Origin: Bradymonadales bacterium
GTDB taxonomy: Bacteria > Myxococcota_A > Bradymonadia > JAFGEP01
Direction: 5' to 3'
Length of the DNA: 64,000 nucleotides
Assembly (NCBI GenBank): GCA_016931535.1
Contig: JAFGEP010000038.1
Location: forward strand, 1-64,000
Under the pieces are notes generated by a model, which was not told the origin of the DNA, made no database searches, and worked only from the letters and a program-made list of their open reading frames with translations. Position 1 is the stretch's first letter; every line of letters starts with the position of its first letter. Below are positions 35,482 to 43,858 of this stretch, piece after piece. The translations under genes and the position numbers were made by a program.

Positions 35482-36624
35482 ATGGATTTCACCCTGACGC
35501 CAGAGCAACTGCTGTTTTCCGAGCAGGTCTACCGCTTCGCTCGCCAGGAGCTGGCTGACCGCGCTGCTGCCCACGACTCGGACCACCTGTTCGATAAACT
35601 GGCCTGGGATCGGCTCGGCCAGTTCGGCCTGTTAGGCCTCCATTTTCCCGAAGAGCTGGGGGGCTGCGGCGCGGATGTAATGACCTCGGTGCTGGCCGGC
35701 GAAGCGTTGGGACGGGCGGGGGTGGACGGCGGCCTCACCCTGGCCTGGGGCGCCCATACCTACCTGTGCGCCGATACCATCTTCACCCACGGAAATCCGG
35801 ATCAACGCCGAACCTACATCCCCAAGCTGGCCAGCGGCGAATGGATCGGCTGCATGGGACTGACCGAGCCCGGCGCGGGCTCTGACGTGGCCGGGATCCG
35901 TACCCGGGCCCTCCGCGTGGAGGACGGCTGGCTTTTGAACGGGAGCAAGACGTTCATCACCAACGGAAGCATCGCCAACCTGGCGGTGGTCTACGCCAAG
36001 ACCAATCCCCAAGCGGGTCGCATGGGGATGTCCGCCTTCATCGTCGAGAAGGGAACCCCCGGGTTCTCGACCGGCCGAGACTTCCAGAAGATGGGGGTCC
36101 GCTCCTCTTGCACCTCCGAGCTGTTCTTCGAGGACTGCCTGGTCCCGGCAGAGAACCTGTTGGGCCCGGAGAACGCCGGTTTCTTCATGGCCATGCAGAC
36201 GGTGGAATGGGATCGGAGCACGCTTTTGGCGCCGTTTGTCGGCAGCCTCGCCTTCCTGCTGGAGCGCTGCAGCCGCTACGCCCAGCAGCGGGAGCAGTTC
36301 GGCCGACCCATCGCCCAGTTCCAGGCGGTCAAGCACAAGCTCGCCGACCTGAAGATCTGCCTGGAGGCGGCCCGCTCCCTGGTCTACCGCATCGCCTGGT
36401 GCAAGGACCAGAAACGGCCGCTCAACCACCTGGAAGCCGCCATCGCCAAGCTCTTTCTCGGAGATTGGACTTTGGGGCCGACCCACGACGCCCTCCTGGT
36501 GCACGGCGGCTACGGCTACTGCTCGGAATACGAGATCGAACGGGTTTTCCGCGACGGAAGGCTGGCTCCCATCGGAGGCGGAACTTCCGATATCCAGAAG
36601 ATGATCATCTCCCGGATGCTATAG
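35482..36624 (+). CDS. acyl-CoA dehydrogenase, first subunit
   Basis: A 380-residue flavoprotein that would introduce an alpha-beta double bond into an acyl-CoA. FAD and substrate segments are intact: GCMGLTEPGAGSDVAG, NGSKTFITNGSIANL, YAQQREQFGRPIAQFQAVK and HGGYGYCSEYEIERVFRD. The usual catalytic Glu of the YEGTS loop is missing (IGGGTS, Gly366). The alternative catalytic site used in isovaleryl-CoA and long-chain dehydrogenases holds Asp244 (TVEWDRS) instead of Glu. It may therefore use Asp as base or have an unusual substrate. It is the first gene of a seven-gene operon, with the promoter about 70 bases upstream. Confidence 0.88.
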   Translation: MDFTLTPEQLLFSEQVYRFARQELADRAAAHDSDHLFDKLAWDRLGQFGLLGLHFPEELGGCGADVMTSVLAGEALGRAGVDGGLTLAWGAHTYLCADTIFTHGNPDQRRTYIPKLASGEWIGCMGLTEPGAGSDVAGIRTRALRVEDGWLLNGSKTFITNGSIANLAVVYAKTNPQAGRMGMSAFIVEKGTPGFSTGRDFQKMGVRSSCTSELFFEDCLVPAENLLGPENAGFFMAMQTVEWDRSTLLAPFVGSLAFLLERCSRYAQQREQFGRPIAQFQAVKHKLADLKICLEAARSLVYRIAWCKDQKRPLNHLEAAIAKLFLGDWTLGPTHDALLVHGGYGYCSEYEIERVFRDGRLAPIGGGTSDIQKMIISRML

Positions 36625-36696
36625 GAGTGAACCGATGTCCATCGGACGCCAAAGGCCAGGATGCCGGACCGGACCCAAGACTGCCGGGGTGGCGGA

Positions 36697-37839
36697 ATGA
36701 ACTTCGACTGGACCGGTGAACAGAAGCAGGTGCGCGATCGGCTGAACGCTGCCCTGAAGGGTGATCTTGGGGCGATCGGGGAGCTGGAGCGGGCCGACAT
36801 CGAGGGGAACCGCCAGCTGCTGCTGGGGTTCTTGAGCCGCATGGCCGATACCGGCTACCTGGGGCTGGGGCAGGTGGCCGACGCCCATATCGACATCATG
36901 ACCCTGGTAGCTGCCCGCGAGCTGCTCGCCCAGTGGTCCGGCTCGCTTTTTTTGGCTGTCGAAGCCAGCAGCCGACTTTTCGGTACCCTGGCAGCGGCCA
37001 GTGACCAGGAGGATCTCCACCGGCAAGTGCTGACCCCGCTCCGACAGGGAAAGAGCATCGGTGCCGTGGGGATGACCGAGGACCGCGACGCTTCCGACCC
37101 GGCCGACACGGGTAGAACCGTGGCCATTGCGGACGGAGACGGTTACCTGGTAACCGGCCGCAAGCCGTTCGTCACCAACGGCCCCATCGCCGACTGGATC
37201 GCCGTGACCGCCGATCTGGATGCGCAGGTGGCGGTCTTTTTCCTACCTTGCGGTCATCCCGGTCTGGCGATCGGTCCCCCAATCCCCACCCTCGGATTTG
37301 ACGGCCTGACCGTCAGCTCTGTGGAGCTGACCGAGGCTCGGGTGTCCCCGCCGTTCGTGCTGGGTCCCCTGCCCGACCAGGGGCTCTTGGATCTGCTTCG
37401 CCTGCGGGAGGACCTGGCGCTGGCGCAGCTGTCCGTGGGCCTGATGCAGTCCACCTTCGATGCGGCCAGATTCCACGCCAAAAAGCACAAGCGGGGAGGG
37501 AAACCGATCCTGCACTACCAGGAGATCGGGTTCAAGCTGGCGGAGCTGTTGACCTTACTGCAGACCGCCCAGCTGCTCACCTATCGCGCCGCCTGGATGT
37601 GGTCCTACCAGGCCGAGCAGGCGCCCACCCTCGTCCGCTGTGCCAAGGTGTTCGCCGCCGAAGCAGCCCAGACGGTGGCCGCCGCAGCCCTGCAGATCGG
37701 CGGGGGTCGCTCCTATCTGGCCGACCACCCCCTGACGCGCTTCTACCGGGAGTCGGGCTATCCGGGCCTGGCCGGCACGACCACCGAACGATGCCGGATG
37801 GCCATCGCCGACGACATGATCAAGCAGCATCCGGTCTGA
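36697..37839 (+). CDS. divergent acyl-CoA dehydrogenase-like subunit
   Basis: Also exactly 380 residues, and clearly a relative of the gene before it, but eroded at functional sites. The FAD and substrate segment reads GAVGMTEDRDASDPADTG rather than GxTEPxAGSD, and the loop that normally carries YEGTS reads LAGTTTE. The middle-strand element VTGRKPFVTNGPIADWIAV and the C-terminal helices are retained. Equal length and adjacency suggest a partner subunit in a heteromeric dehydrogenase like the two-gene FadE pairs of steroid degradation. GGGGTGGCGGA supports the ATG at 36697 over the one at 36661. Confidence 0.75.
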   Translation: MNFDWTGEQKQVRDRLNAALKGDLGAIGELERADIEGNRQLLLGFLSRMADTGYLGLGQVADAHIDIMTLVAARELLAQWSGSLFLAVEASSRLFGTLAAASDQEDLHRQVLTPLRQGKSIGAVGMTEDRDASDPADTGRTVAIADGDGYLVTGRKPFVTNGPIADWIAVTADLDAQVAVFFLPCGHPGLAIGPPIPTLGFDGLTVSSVELTEARVSPPFVLGPLPDQGLLDLLRLREDLALAQLSVGLMQSTFDAARFHAKKHKRGGKPILHYQEIGFKLAELLTLLQTAQLLTYRAAWMWSYQAEQAPTLVRCAKVFAAEAAQTVAAAALQIGGGRSYLADHPLTRFYRESGYPGLAGTTTERCRMAIADDMIKQHPV

Positions 37840-37843
37840 ACCC

Positions 37844-39460
37844 ATGGACACCATCGAAAGTCGAATCGATAGCCAGAGCGATGAGTACAAGGCCAACTAC
37901 GAGGCCATGGAGAAGCTGGTCGAGCAGTTGAAGGCCGAGCTCGACAAGGCCCGCAACGAACGCTCCGAAAAGGCCAGAGCCCGAAACACCGAGCTGGGCA
38001 AGCTCACCGTCCAGCAACGACTGGACCTGGTCCTCGATCCCAATACCCCCTGGCTGGAGATCGCTCCGCTGGCGGCCTGGGGCATGTATGACAAGAGGAT
38101 CCACAGCGCCGGCTCGCGGGCGGGGATCGGACTCATCCAGGGGCGCGAGGTGCTGGTCCACGCCAACGACCCCATGATCAAAGGCGGGACCATCTACCCC
38201 CTCGGGGTGAAAAAGACCCAGCGCTGCCAGACCATCGCCATGGAAAACCGCCTTCCCCTGGTGATGCTGGTGGACTCCGGGGGCGCCTTTCTGCCGTTGC
38301 AGTCCGAGATCTTTCCAGATGCCGACGACGGTGGACGCATCTTTTACAACCAGGCCTGGATGTCCAAGATGGACATCCCCCAGATCACCGCCGTCATGGG
38401 GCTGTGCACCGCGGGTGCCGCCTACATCCCCGCCATGTCCGACCACGTGGTGCACGTGAACCGCACCGGCGCCATCTTTTTGGGCGGGCCACCCCTGGTG
38501 AAGGCCGCCACCGGCGAGGAGGTGACCGCCGAGCAGCTGGGTGGGGCGATGGTTCACTGCCAGCAGTCGGGCGTCTCCGACTACTTCGCCGAGGACGATG
38601 CCCACGCCTGCCAGATCGTCCGCGACATCGTCGCCGTCCTGCCTCGGCGGCCCAAGGCCGAGATCCCCATGCGGCAACCGGAAGATCCGCTCTATCCTCC
38701 ACAGGAGATCTGGGGGATCGTCCCGCGAAAGCTCGTTACCCCTTACGACGTCCGCGAGGTCATCGCCCGGCTGGTGGACGGGAGCCGGTTTCTGGAGTTC
38801 AAGGCGCTCTACGGCCCCACGCTGGTCTGCGGTTGGGCCTATCTGCACGGCCACCTGGTGGGGATTCTGGGCAACAACGGCGTACTGTTCTCCGACAGCT
38901 CCCTGAAGGCGACCCACTTCATCCAGCTGTGCGACCGGCAGGGGATCCCGCTGGTATTTCTCCAGAATATCTCCGGCTACATCATCGGCAGAGAGTACGA
39001 GCGGGCCGGCATCACCAAGGACGGCCACAAGATGGTCAATGCGGTGGCCACCGCCACCGTCCCCAAGTTCACCGTGATCGTCGGCTCCTCGTTCGGCGCC
39101 GGCAACTACGGCATGTGTGGCCGTGCCTACTCGCCGAGATTCTTGTGGATGTGGCCCAACGCCCAGATCGGGGTCATGGGGGGAGAGCAGGCGGCCGAGG
39201 TGCTGGTCAGCGTCAAGAACGAACAGCTCATCCGAGAGGGAGCAGGCCCCATGCCCCCCCAGCTGGTGGAGGCCATCAAGAAGCCGATCGTCGAGACCGC
39301 CCTCAAGGAGGGCAACGCCTACTACAGCACAGCCAACCTGTGGGATGACGGCATCCTCGATCCCGCCAAGACCCGGGATGTCTTGGGCCTCGCCATCTCC
39401 GCCTCGCTGTGCGCTCCCATCGAACCGCGCCGGCAAGGGCACGGGACCTTCCGCATGTAG
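37844..39460 (+). CDS. acyl-CoA carboxylase, carboxyltransferase subunit
   Basis: A 538-residue biotin-dependent carboxyltransferase of the methylcrotonyl-/propionyl-/geranyl-CoA carboxylase beta family. It transfers carboxylate from biotin to an acyl-CoA. Marks: KLTVQQRLDLVLD near the start, LVDSGGAFLPLQSEIFPD in the N-terminal half, GAAYIPAMSDHVVHV, GGPPLVKAATGEEVTAEQLGG and, in the C half, NISGYIIGREYE and GAGNYGMCGRAYSPRF. The SGGAFLPLQ with NISGYIIG pattern is closer to methylcrotonyl-CoA carboxylase than to propionyl-CoA carboxylase. It starts four bases after the previous stop and is followed by the biotin carboxylase gene. Confidence 0.9.
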   Translation: MDTIESRIDSQSDEYKANYEAMEKLVEQLKAELDKARNERSEKARARNTELGKLTVQQRLDLVLDPNTPWLEIAPLAAWGMYDKRIHSAGSRAGIGLIQGREVLVHANDPMIKGGTIYPLGVKKTQRCQTIAMENRLPLVMLVDSGGAFLPLQSEIFPDADDGGRIFYNQAWMSKMDIPQITAVMGLCTAGAAYIPAMSDHVVHVNRTGAIFLGGPPLVKAATGEEVTAEQLGGAMVHCQQSGVSDYFAEDDAHACQIVRDIVAVLPRRPKAEIPMRQPEDPLYPPQEIWGIVPRKLVTPYDVREVIARLVDGSRFLEFKALYGPTLVCGWAYLHGHLVGILGNNGVLFSDSSLKATHFIQLCDRQGIPLVFLQNISGYIIGREYERAGITKDGHKMVNAVATATVPKFTVIVGSSFGAGNYGMCGRAYSPRFLWMWPNAQIGVMGGEQAAEVLVSVKNEQLIREGAGPMPPQLVEAIKKPIVETALKEGNAYYSTANLWDDGILDPAKTRDVLGLAISASLCAPIEPRRQGHGTFRM

Positions 39461-39469
39461 AGGGGTACC

Positions 39470-40966
39470 ATGTTCTCCAAAGTGCTGGTGGCCAACCGCG
39501 GTGAGATCGCCGTGCGCATCCTGCGCACCCTGTCCGAGATGGGCATCGCCAGCGTCGCCGTCTGCTCTCCGGCTGACCGCGGCGCCCTCCACCTGAGGCA
39601 TGCCGACGAGGTCGCCCTGCTCGAGGGGGCCTCCACTGCAGACAGCTACCTGGCTATCGATCGAATCGTCGAGGCCGCCCTGCAGCGGGGCGCACAGGCC
39701 ATCCATCCCGGCTACGGCTTCCTCAGCGAACGGGCCCGATTCGCCTCCACCGTGGCCGAGGCGGGCCTGACGTTCATCGGCCCCCCCGCCGAGGTCATCG
39801 CTCGCCTGGGGGACAAGATCACCGCCCGCAACCTGGCTCTGTCCTGCGGTGTGCCCATCATCCCCGGCATGACCGCCGTCGAGCCCGATCTGGACCGTCT
39901 TGCCGATTGCGCCACCACCGTCGGCTACCCCATCCTGATCAAGGCCGCCGCCGGCGGTGGGGGCAAGGGGATGCGCGTCGTCAGGAGCCCCGACCTGCTG
40001 GCCAGCGCAGCTCGCGAAGCCTCCAGCGAGGCCGCCGCAGCCTTCGGAGATGGCACCATCTACCTGGAGAGATTCCTCGACAGGCCACGCCACGTCGAGT
40101 TCCAGATCCTGGCCGACGCGCACGGCCACGTGATCCACCTGTTCGAACGGGAGTGCTCGGTTCAACGCCGCCACCAGAAGCTGATCGAGGAAACGCCCTG
40201 TATCGCCCTGAACCCCGACCTGCGCCGCCGGATGGGAGAGGCCGCCGTGGCCGTGGCTCAGGCAGCCGGCTATGTCAACGCCGGAACCGTGGAGTTCCTG
40301 GTCGATCCGGCTGGCGCCTTCTACTTCCTCGAGGTCAACACCCGACTGCAGGTCGAGCACCCCATCACCGAGGCCACCATCGGCCTCGACCTGGTGCGCT
40401 GGCAGATCGAGATCGCCGCCGGCAACCCGTTGCCCTTCTCCCAGCAGCAGATCTGCCCCCGCGGCCATGCCATCGAGTGCCGGATCTATGCCGAGGACCC
40501 TGGCAAGGGGTTCATGCCCTCCCCTGGCCGTATCCTGGCCTTTCGCCCGGCGTCCGGACCGGGTGTTCGCTTTGATTCCGGTATCTACGAGGGCTGCGAG
40601 GTGGGGGTTCAGTACGATCCGATCCTGGGAAAGCTGGTGGTCTGGGCCGAGGACCGGCCAGCCGCCCTGGCCCGCATGGAACGGGCGCTCACAGAGAACG
40701 TGGTGCTGGGGGTTCACACCACCGGTGGGTTTCTCCTGGAGGTGATCCACACCGACGCCTTTCGGGAGGGACGAATCCACACCGGCTTCATCGAGGAGCA
40801 TTTTCCCTGCTGGCAGCCAGCGGCCAGGCTGGAGCAGCTGGCTCTGGCCGGAGCCGCGGCCGAGAAGGTGACTCCCTCCAACCGGGCGGTCGGCGTCCAG
40901 GCTGCCAGTACCGAAGACCAGATCTCCCCCTGGCACAGGCTGGGGGCCTGGGATCTGGGGCGATGA
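39470..40966 (+). CDS. biotin carboxylase subunit
   Basis: A 498-residue ATP-grasp enzyme that carboxylates biotin with bicarbonate and ATP. It opens with FSKVLVANRGEIAVRI and shows HPGYGFLSE, the Gly-rich ATP loop AAAGGGGKGMRVV, ERECSVQRRHQK and the catalytic FLEVNTRLQVEHPITE. The biotin-carrier domain is not fused here but encoded by a separate gene downstream. It starts nine bases after the carboxyltransferase. Together with its neighbours it forms a three-piece acyl-CoA carboxylase. Confidence 0.93.
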   Translation: MFSKVLVANRGEIAVRILRTLSEMGIASVAVCSPADRGALHLRHADEVALLEGASTADSYLAIDRIVEAALQRGAQAIHPGYGFLSERARFASTVAEAGLTFIGPPAEVIARLGDKITARNLALSCGVPIIPGMTAVEPDLDRLADCATTVGYPILIKAAAGGGGKGMRVVRSPDLLASAAREASSEAAAAFGDGTIYLERFLDRPRHVEFQILADAHGHVIHLFERECSVQRRHQKLIEETPCIALNPDLRRRMGEAAVAVAQAAGYVNAGTVEFLVDPAGAFYFLEVNTRLQVEHPITEATIGLDLVRWQIEIAAGNPLPFSQQQICPRGHAIECRIYAEDPGKGFMPSPGRILAFRPASGPGVRFDSGIYEGCEVGVQYDPILGKLVVWAEDRPAALARMERALTENVVLGVHTTGGFLLEVIHTDAFREGRIHTGFIEEHFPCWQPAARLEQLALAGAAAEKVTPSNRAVGVQAASTEDQISPWHRLGAWDLGR

Positions 40967-41130
40967 GGGCGCGGCAAAACCGTGGAGATCGGCCTGCTCG
41001 AACGGTCGGGGAGCAGACTGCGGCCGAGCCGGGATCCTGAGCCCCGGCGCCAGGGGAACGGAACCCGACGGAGAGATCGAGCTCGCCGGGGGAAAGGGAT
41101 GGCGGCTGCCGGCCAGAGGAACGAGACGAC

Positions 41131-41652
41131 ATGAAATACCGGTTCAAGATCGGTGACAGTCAAAGAGCGGTGCAGATCGACCCCCCAGACAAAGAGAGGC
41201 TCACCCAGGTGACCGTCGAGGGCCAACCCCAGCCGATCGCCGTCGAACCTCTCTCGCCCGGAGAGTGGGCCGCCAGCCTGCCCGCCTCCAAGGTGTGCCA
41301 CCTGGTGACCGCCTCCAGCCCTGAGGGAACCTGGGTCTGGGCCGACGGCCAGGCATTCCTGGTGGAGGAGCCTCAGGCCAGGAGAACGACCCGCGGCCCA
41401 GGTGCCGCCCCCAAGCTGGCGGTGACGCCCCCCATGCCGGCGGTGGTGGTCGAGGTGCTGGTGGCTCCCGGTCAACGGGTGGAGCGTGGGCAGGCGCTGG
41501 TGGTGGTCTCGGCCATGAAGATGGAGATGACCCTGTCGGCACCAAAAGGTGGCCAGGTACGCGCTCTCAATACCAAGGAGGGGGCCAGCGTGAGCCCGGG
41601 AGAGATCCTGGTGGAGATCGACTATGACAGGCAGGAGGCCAGCCATGAGTGA
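41131..41652 (+). CDS. biotin carboxyl carrier protein
   Basis: A 173-residue carrier for the carboxylase encoded upstream. The C-terminal biotinyl domain contains VVVSAMKMEMTLSAP with the biotinylated Lys130 and the mirrored GASVSPGEILVEI hairpin. The N-terminal half resembles the biotin-carrier extension of 3-methylcrotonyl/propionyl carboxylase alpha chains, split off as its own gene. A gap of 164 bases separates it from the biotin carboxylase; it holds no gene. GAGGAACGAGACGAC precedes the ATG. Its stop overlaps the start of the hydratase gene. Confidence 0.92.
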   Translation: MKYRFKIGDSQRAVQIDPPDKERLTQVTVEGQPQPIAVEPLSPGEWAASLPASKVCHLVTASSPEGTWVWADGQAFLVEEPQARRTTRGPGAAPKLAVTPPMPAVVVEVLVAPGQRVERGQALVVVSAMKMEMTLSAPKGGQVRALNTKEGASVSPGEILVEIDYDRQEASHE

Positions 41653-42418
41653 GCCCGAGCTGCTCTACTCGGCGAAGGATGGGATCGCCTGGATGACCAT
41701 CAACAGAGAAGCGCGGCGCAACGCGCTGAACCAGACGGTGATCGACCTCTTCGACGAGTACCTGGACCGGGTCGAAGCCGACAGCGAGATCCGGGTCGTC
41801 TGCATCACCGGTGCCGGGGACAAGGCCTTCTGCTCGGGGGCCGACCTGATGGGGGGCCTGGGCGGATCTCCGGGACAATCGACCTTGCGGGCCTATGCCC
41901 ACCTTCTTCAACGGATGGTCGGCTACTCCCGTCCCCTGGTGGCGCGGGTGAACGGGCATTGCGTGGCCGGGGGATTGGGGCTCCTTTTGGCCTGTGACAT
42001 CGCCTACGCCCGCCAGGGCATCCAGGTGGGTACACCGGAGGTCAAGGTGGGGTTGTTCCCCATGATGATCGCGGCGTTGATCCTGCAAAACGCGACCCGC
42101 AAGAAAGCGGTGGAGATGCTCTTCACCGGGCGGATGCTCTCCGCCGAGCAGGCCGAGTCGATGGGGTTGCTCACCGCGGTGTTTCCCGCCGACGAGCTGG
42201 ACCAGGCGGTGTCGGAGAGCTTGCGCTGCATCGCCTCCCGGGCGCCGGTGGCCTTGCGCATGGGGAAGCAGGCCCTGGCCGAGGTCGATGGGCTCAGGCT
42301 CGGCCAGGCCCTGAGCTACCTGTGCGACCGGCTGGAGGAGCTGATAGAGACCGAGGACGCGGCCGAGGGGCTGGCCGCCTTCGCCCAGAAACGGGAACCG
42401 CGATGGAAAGGCCGCTAG
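41645..42418 (+). CDS. enoyl-CoA hydratase/isomerase family protein
   Basis: A 257-residue crotonase-fold enzyme. The oxyanion-hole segment CITGAGDKAFCSGADL and the second half NGHCVAGGLGLLLACDIAYAR are typical. The residue before the GLGL turn and the PEVKVGLFP segment suggest a hydratase, such as methylglutaconyl-CoA hydratase, but side chains alone do not settle the substrate. The ATG at 41645 overlaps the carrier-protein stop by eight bases, so the two are translationally coupled. In this operon it would hydrate the product of the carboxylase. Confidence 0.88.
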   Translation: MSEPELLYSAKDGIAWMTINREARRNALNQTVIDLFDEYLDRVEADSEIRVVCITGAGDKAFCSGADLMGGLGGSPGQSTLRAYAHLLQRMVGYSRPLVARVNGHCVAGGLGLLLACDIAYARQGIQVGTPEVKVGLFPMMIAALILQNATRKKAVEMLFTGRMLSAEQAESMGLLTAVFPADELDQAVSESLRCIASRAPVALRMGKQALAEVDGLRLGQALSYLCDRLEELIETEDAAEGLAAFAQKREPRWKGR

Positions 42419-42503
42419 CCGGGGAGACGGTCCGGAAAGCGACGACCCTGGCCTGGTCTTGTGAGATCCCCCAACCGATCACCCGATGCGGGAGAAAGCA
42501 CCG

Positions 42504-43391
42504 ATGAATTCGCTTTGGATCCGAGAGAACCAGAACTTCGAGAGACCCTGCATGATCACCTGCGCCCTCTCCGGCGTGGTGGCCAACCGGACCCAGTGCC
42601 CGGCCATCCCCTATACCCCCGAGGAGTACGCCGAAGAAGCCCGGCGCGCCTACGAGGCCGGAGCCGCCGTGGTCCACATCCACGCCCGTTCCCCCGATGG
42701 CCTGCCCAGCTACGAGGTCGAGGACTACCGGGCCATCTACCAGGCGATCACGGCCGTCTGCCCCATCATCATCAACTTCTCCACCGGCGCCATCAACGTC
42801 CCCACGGCCAAGAAGATCGGGCACATCCAGGCCATCAAGCCCGCCATCGGCGCCCTCAACATGGGCTCGATGAACTTCGCCAAGTACCACGCCGAAAAGA
42901 AACGGTTCGTCTTCGAGTTCATCTTCGCCAACCCCTTCTCCGAGATCGTCCAGATCCTCCAGGCCATGAACCAGGCCCAGACCAAGCCCGAGATGGAGTG
43001 CTTCGACCTGGGCCATATCGGCAACTCCTACCCCCTCATCGACATGGGGCTTTTGACCCCGCCCTTCCAGTACAGCCTGATCATGGGGGTGACCGGCGGC
43101 ATCCCCCCCACCACGGCCAATCTCCTCAAGATGGTGGACATGCTGCCGGTCTCGGCCGATTGGGAGGTGATCGGGGTCAGCCATGACCAGTGGAGGATGG
43201 TGGCTACTGCAATTGCCATCGGCGGAAATGTCAGGGTCGGGTTGGAGGACCACTTCTACCTGGCGCCCGGTCAGATGGCTCGTTCGAACGGGGAGCTGGT
43301 GGAGAAGGCGGCGCGCATGGTGCGCGACCAGGGACGCGAAGTGGCCACCATCCCGGAGTGCCGCCAGCGGCTGGGGCTGGTGAACCCCTGA
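42504..43391 (+). CDS. BKACE (DUF849) beta-keto acid cleavage enzyme
   Basis: A 295-residue TIM-barrel enzyme of the 3-keto-5-aminohexanoate cleavage family. Family members use Zn to combine a beta-keto acid with acetyl-CoA, giving acetoacetate and a new acyl-CoA. Zn-ligand segments are VVHIHARSPDG and the C-terminal VRVGLEDHFYLAPGQ. ITCALSGVVANRTQCPAIPYTPEE is the conserved N-terminal region, given here as ITCALSGVVANRTQ and CPAIPYTPEE. GGGAGAAAG nine bases upstream fixes the ATG. It closes the acyl-CoA operon at the place where an HMG-CoA lyase would be expected in leucine degradation. Confidence 0.9.
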   Translation: MNSLWIRENQNFERPCMITCALSGVVANRTQCPAIPYTPEEYAEEARRAYEAGAAVVHIHARSPDGLPSYEVEDYRAIYQAITAVCPIIINFSTGAINVPTAKKIGHIQAIKPAIGALNMGSMNFAKYHAEKKRFVFEFIFANPFSEIVQILQAMNQAQTKPEMECFDLGHIGNSYPLIDMGLLTPPFQYSLIMGVTGGIPPTTANLLKMVDMLPVSADWEVIGVSHDQWRMVATAIAIGGNVRVGLEDHFYLAPGQMARSNGELVEKAARMVRDQGREVATIPECRQRLGLVNP

Positions 43392-43858
43392 TCCCCACGC
43401 GGGTGCGCTTGGATGCCTGGACCGACCTTGCCGCCGGTCCCCCTATGATCTGCCTGTCAGGTTATCCCCATGGACTCTGTGATCGTGCCGACGGTCCTGC
43501 CATGATCAGGCTGTCATTGTTCAGCCACTCATGGAGTGACGTTGCTCCAGATGTGAACCGACCTACACGGTGTGAAAACGATGGCTCACACCCCCTTGAC
43601 CGAATGGGAAGATGTTGGGTAGCTTTCCTCCAACGCCTGCCAATGACGGTACCCTTCTCCTGATGGCAAGGGGTGTGTCCGCCATGGCCGTTGTGCATCC
43701 GTAGGTCTGAAAGGACCGCCCACTGATTGGGGGCAACGGCCAGGCGGTGGGATAGCCCCCTTCTCCCTGGACAGGGGGTGGAGGGGTAGCCGGCATAATG
43801 GCATGGTTCCTGCTACACTTCGGACGGCGTTTCTCGGATAGTAACGTGGAGGCACACG
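43392..43858. other. gene-free 467-base region with strong secondary structure
   Basis: No supported gene. From 43578 to 43790 there are nested inverted repeats: a long imperfect palindrome (43578-43598 against 43667-43691, core CACCCCCTTG / CAAGGGGTGTG), an inner GTTGG/CCAAC hairpin, GGTC-TGAAAG-GACC near 43704-43717, a GGGGG/CCCCC stem near 43730-43760 and CCCTG-GA-CAGGG near 43765. The extended -10 TGCTACACT lies at 43811-43819 before the next gene. A structured RNA, a palindromic repeat element or a decayed mobile element are all possible. Confidence 0.5.
43578..43691. repeat. imperfect long palindrome
   Basis: The left arm (43578-43598) and the right arm (43667-43691) are complementary apart from one missing base in the C-run and a three-base bulge, enclosing about 70 bases with further short stems. 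The size and layout fit a non-autonomous palindromic repeat or a folded RNA. Confidence 0.4.

Noticed and set aside
37820..40936. A 1038-codon minus-strand frame opposite the carboxylase genes
   Set aside because: It crosses two complete, well-conserved carboxylase genes on the plus strand and shows no family of its own.
43586..43855. An 89-codon minus-strand frame in the structured region
   Set aside because: Its sequence follows the inverted repeats, and other frames are equally open. No coding signal.
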